Positions 61,360-64,000 of a stretch of DNA of 64,000 nt are shown piece after piece. The stretch covers positions 124,001-188,000 of the forward strand of contig NZ_CP102263.1 in assembly GCF_025147485.1 (NCBI RefSeq), given 5' to 3'. Under the pieces are notes generated by a model. The model searched no databases. It had not been told where the DNA came from and worked only from the letters and a program-made list of their open reading frames with translations. Position 1 is the stretch's first letter. Every line of letters starts with the position of its first letter. Origin of the DNA: Bacteroides uniformis. GTDB lineage: Bacteria > Bacteroidota > Bacteroidia > Bacteroidales > Bacteroidaceae. The position numbers and the translations under genes were made by a program.

Positions 61360-62427
61360 ATGGAACTCGAATTAGAACCTATCACATTACCTGGTGTTGA
61401 AGACAAACGCCCTATGGTAATAGCCGGCCCCTGCAGTGCCGAAACCGAAGAACAAGTAATGAGCACCGCCAAACAATTGGCAGACAAAGGCCTCAAGCTA
61501 TTCCGTGCCGGCATCTGGAAACCGCGCACCAAACCGGGCGGCTTCGAAGGAGTAGGCGTAGACGGCCTTGCATGGCTGAAGGAGGTAAAGAAAGAAACCG
61601 GCATGTACGTTTCAACAGAAGTAGCTACCGCCAAACATGTATACGAATGCCTGAAGGCTGGAATTGACCTTCTTTGGGTAGGTGCACGTACCACCGCCAA
61701 TCCTTTCGCCGTACAGGAAATTGCCGATGCACTGAAAGGCGTAGATATCCCGGTACTGGTGAAGAATCCGGTAAATCCTGACCTGGAGCTGTGGATTGGA
61801 GCTTTGGAACGTATCAACAATGCAGGCTTGAAACGTCTGGGTGCCATCCATCGCGGATTCAGCAGCTATGACAAAAAGCTCTACCGTAACTTGCCCCAAT
61901 GGCATATCCCCATTGAGCTGCGCCGCCGAATTCCCAACCTTCCTATTATCTGTGACCCCAGCCACATAGGTGGAAAGCGCGAACTGGTTGCTCCACTCTG
62001 CCAGCAAGCTATGGATTTGGGCTTCAACGGACTGATTATCGAGAGCCACTGCAACCCGGACTGTGCCTGGAGCGATGCAGCCCAGCAAGTCACCCCGGAT
62101 GTGCTGGATTACATCCTCAACCTGCTGGTCATCCGCAAGGAAACACAAAGCACCGAGAACCTCAGCGAATTGCGCAAGCAGATAGACGAATGCGACAACA
62201 ATCTTATTCAGGAGCTGGCCAAACGGATGCGTGTGGCACGTGAAATCGGTACATACAAAAAAGAGCATGACATGACCATCCTGCAAACCGGACGCTACAA
62301 CGAAATCCTCGAGAAACGCGGCTCGCAAGGCGCATTGTGTGGCATGGATGCTGAATTCATCAAAAAGGTATTTGAGGCGATACACGAAGAGAGTGTAAGA
62401 CAGCAGATGGAAATTATAAATAAGTAA
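61360..62427 (+). CDS. bifunctional DAHP synthase and chorismate mutase
   Basis: A 355-residue bifunctional enzyme. Residues about 1-260 are a type I-beta DAHP synthase/KDO8P synthase-like TIM barrel (VIAGPCSAETEEQV, KPRTKPGGFEGVG, GARTTANPFAVQ, KNPVNPDLELWIGA, DPSHIGGKRELVAP, ESHCNPDCAWSD), the first committed step of the shikimate pathway. Residues about 265-355 are an AroQ-type chorismate mutase (LRKQIDECDNNLIQELAKRM, KRGSQ, FEAIHEESVRQQ). Fusion of the first shikimate enzyme to chorismate mutase allows feedback by downstream products. The gene lies in the aromatic operon after a phased-repeat gap. Confidence 0.96.
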   Translation: MELELEPITLPGVEDKRPMVIAGPCSAETEEQVMSTAKQLADKGLKLFRAGIWKPRTKPGGFEGVGVDGLAWLKEVKKETGMYVSTEVATAKHVYECLKAGIDLLWVGARTTANPFAVQEIADALKGVDIPVLVKNPVNPDLELWIGALERINNAGLKRLGAIHRGFSSYDKKLYRNLPQWHIPIELRRRIPNLPIICDPSHIGGKRELVAPLCQQAMDLGFNGLIIESHCNPDCAWSDAAQQVTPDVLDYILNLLVIRKETQSTENLSELRKQIDECDNNLIQELAKRMRVAREIGTYKKEHDMTILQTGRYNEILEKRGSQGALCGMDAEFIKKVFEAIHEESVRQQMEIINK

Positions 62428-62444
62428 TTGGCACATTAAACATC

Positions 62445-63218
62445 ATGAGAATATTAATACTTGGAGCCGGGAAAATGGGCTCTTTCTTCACAGACATCCT
62501 GAGTTTCCAGCACGAGACGGCTGTGTTCGACGTCAATCCGCACCAACTGCGTTTTGTCTACAACACCTACCGCTTCACCACACTGGAAGAAATCAAGGAC
62601 TTCGAGCCGGAGCTGGTCATCAATGCCGTTACGGTGAAATACACGCTGGACGCTTTCCGCCAAGTGCTGCCGGTACTGCCCAAAGACTGCATTATCAGCG
62701 ACATCGCTTCGGTAAAGACCGGATTGAAGAAATTCTACGATGAAAGCGGCTTCCGCTACGTGTCGACGCATCCTATGTTCGGTCCCACTTTTGCCAGCCT
62801 CAACAATCTGAATACGGAGAATGCCATCATCATCAGCGAAGGCGACCACTTGGGGAAAATCTTCTTCAAGGACCTCTACCAGACCATGAAGCTGAACATC
62901 TTTGAATATACCTTCGACGAGCATGATGAGACTGTGGCATACTCCTTATCCATTCCGTTTGTATCCACTTTCGTGTTTGCAGCGGTAATGAAACACCAGG
63001 AAGCTCCGGGCACCACCTTCAAAAAGCACATGGCCATTGCCAAAGGCCTGCTGAGTGAAGACGACTACCTGCTCCAGGAAATTCTCTTCAATCCGCGCAC
63101 CCCCTCACAAGTGGAGAACATCCGCCTGGAACTGAAGAACCTGCTGGAAATCATCAGCAATAAGGATGCAGAAGGCATGAAGAAGTATCTGACTAAAATC
63201 AGGGAAAAGATTAGATAA
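62445..63218 (+). CDS. tyrA: prephenate dehydrogenase
   Basis: A 257-residue enzyme of tyrosine synthesis, oxidising prephenate with NAD(P)+. It shows the Rossmann motif LILGAGKMGSFFTDIL, SDIASVKTGLKKF, the substrate-binding STHPMFGPTF with the active-site His, and LSIPFVSTFVFAAVM. It lacks an ACT domain and any mutase part, which fits the mutase being fused to the DAHP synthase upstream. It starts 17 bp after that gene and ends the operon at a terminator. Confidence 0.94.
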   Translation: MRILILGAGKMGSFFTDILSFQHETAVFDVNPHQLRFVYNTYRFTTLEEIKDFEPELVINAVTVKYTLDAFRQVLPVLPKDCIISDIASVKTGLKKFYDESGFRYVSTHPMFGPTFASLNNLNTENAIIISEGDHLGKIFFKDLYQTMKLNIFEYTFDEHDETVAYSLSIPFVSTFVFAAVMKHQEAPGTTFKKHMAIAKGLLSEDDYLLQEILFNPRTPSQVENIRLELKNLLEIISNKDAEGMKKYLTKIREKIR

Positions 63219-63227
63219 ACAATCAAC

Positions 63228-63261
63228 AAGTGTGTGCCTCGATGCCAAGGTACACACTTTT
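63228..63261 (+). terminator. Rho-independent terminator of the aromatic operon
   Basis: AAGTGTGTGCC (63228-63238) pairs with GGTACACACTT (63249-63259) over 11 bp with one G-T pair and a 10-nt loop, followed by TTTTAT. It begins 9 bp after the tyrA stop. Confidence 0.85.
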
Positions 63262-63710
63262 ATCCCAACTAAACACCCCGGATGAAAAAGACAGTCACCA
63301 CCTCAGGCTATCCGTCGAAGTAGCCCTTTGAAGAGGTGCATGAATCACCGGAAATCCTAACAGTTGACACTAAAAGACAAAAAAATGTCTCCGGTACCAT
63401 TTTCAAAAGCGGGTGCAAAAATATCACTTTTTTCAAGATGAAAATATCCTTTTTATCTTTTTATTACAATCTGCCAACTTCCTTTTCTATCTCCTCTCAC
63501 CCTTGTACTCACTTGCTAGACAACACAAAACAGATATATAAAATAATAATTACATTAAACTTCCAGTGTATAGAATAAAAAGACGCCGTTAATTATTTTT
63601 AATTTTAGCAACTATATTTTACGATTAAAATGCATTTGTATTATTTTTGTATAAATAACACGTGGCAATTAAATTGCCATTAGACAATATACTACTTGAA
63701 AAATCAGGTT
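63262..63710. other. A+T-rich intergenic region before a sensor gene
   Basis: After the tyrA terminator this region shows no convincing gene. A perfect -7 word TATTTTTG lies at 63642-63649, 62 bp before the next start, but no TTTG is at the -33 distance. A palindrome follows at 63663-63679. Confidence 0.5.
63663..63679. promoter_or_regulatory. 17-bp palindrome before the sensor gene
   Basis: TGGCAATT and AATTGCCA flank a central A, a perfect palindrome, 13 bp after the -7 word and 31 bp before the start codon. It is placed like an operator near a transcription start. Confidence 0.5.
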
Positions 63711-64000
63711 ATGAAAATTTTTCTAGATAAAAGATGCATAATCAATTTATGTTTCCTTTTTTTATATTTAAGTTCGGCTTTTGCCACAGCAACCATAGTC
63801 GGCAAACACCGCAGATTACTTATTATAAACTCGTACAATGAAAGCGCACCCTGGAGCCAAGAACTTATAACTCCCATCCTGCTGCAAACATCTCCTATAG
63901 AGGACATCACAGCCGATGTAGTACACATGAACGGGACGTTCATTCGTAATGACTCATTGTATATCCGGATGGAGAATGGCATTTTCGAACGTTTCCAGGA
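63711..64000 (+). CDS. probable hybrid sensor histidine kinase, N-terminal part
   Basis: The frame opens at the ATG 63711-63713 and runs off the window with about 97 residues. It begins with a signal peptide (about 1-24, ending SAFA). The mature part starts RLLIINSYNESAPWSQELIT, which is like the N-terminus of the ABC-type substrate-binding sensor domain found in Bacteroides hybrid two-component kinases; the remainder would lie outside the window. The identity is inferred from this segment only. Another periplasmic-binding-like sensor is possible. Confidence 0.55.
   Translation, partial: MKIFLDKRCIINLCFLFLYLSSAFATATIVGKHRRLLIINSYNESAPWSQELITPILLQTSPIEDITADVVHMNGTFIRNDSLYIRMENGIFERFQ

Noticed and set aside
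63336..63578. 80-codon open frame in the gap before the sensor gene
   Set aside because: Low-complexity A+T-rich translation without a promoter, ribosome site or recognisable composition.

Overview
The window is Bacteroidota chromosome, most likely an intestinal Bacteroides. Several features support this: promoters of the Bacteroides type (TTTG, about 20 bp, then TAnnTTTG), a SusC/SusD pair, a TonB receptor with an STN domain, DUF4249, DUF4974, DUF2027 and DUF4827 proteins, BACON domains, and housekeeping genes in familiar Bacteroides neighbourhoods. I saw no tRNA, rRNA, insertion sequence or CRISPR array.

Layout, left to right. (1) 1-5006: the end of a DUF4974 anti-sigma-type protein, its STN-TonB receptor and a DUF4249 lipoprotein (a cell-surface signalling and uptake module), then a small secreted protein with its own promoter and terminator. 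(2) 5066-7981, minus strand: a lipoprotein-like TPR-LytS histidine kinase and a LytTR response regulator. (3) 8328-17034: a tight seven-gene plus-strand island of eukaryotic-type signalling: three Ser/Thr kinases, a PP2C phosphatase, three proteins with FHA or FHA-like domains (one a kinase fusion, one fused to a trypsin-like domain that lacks its catalytic residues, one with three zinc ribbons) and a secreted BACON protein. This is the strongest candidate in the window for an undescribed protein system. (4) 17094-31848: housekeeping genes (DUF2027-Smr, queA, Nudix, alanine symporter, glmM, DUF4827, nrnA, comEC, rpe, fmt, clc, tsaC, thioesterase).

(5) 31916-52051: a polysaccharide-utilization-like locus. 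It has a XylR-like regulator, SusC/SusD, alpha-mannosidases GH92 and GH125, an MGH1-like glycosidase, GH20 hexosaminidase, three phosphatase or phosphodiesterase-type enzymes, a ROK sugar kinase and a PI-specific phospholipase C. The combination fits degradation of a GPI-anchor-like or phosphorylated mannose glycan. The PI-PLC and ROK genes carry the same direct-repeat operator at the same distance from a perfect -7 element. (6) 52199-58847: yaaA, recJ, recQ, a TPR protein and a second EEP-fold protein; an inverted pair of a 40-bp GC-rich repeat flanks the recJ-recQ gap and supplies the recQ start region. (7) 58884-63261: an aromatic amino acid operon (pheA, aminotransferase, DAHP synthase-chorismate mutase, tyrA) led by a Phe/Tyr-rich leader peptide and an attenuator. 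(8) 63711-64000: the start of a probable hybrid sensor kinase.

At DNA level two intergenic arrays stand out. Upstream of rpe, fourteen TGCA words recur at 11-bp steps with one 12-bp step. Upstream of the DAHP synthase gene, four copies of TTTA(C/G)TAAA recur at exactly 22 bp. Both are phased close to the helical repeat and are not explained by any gene.
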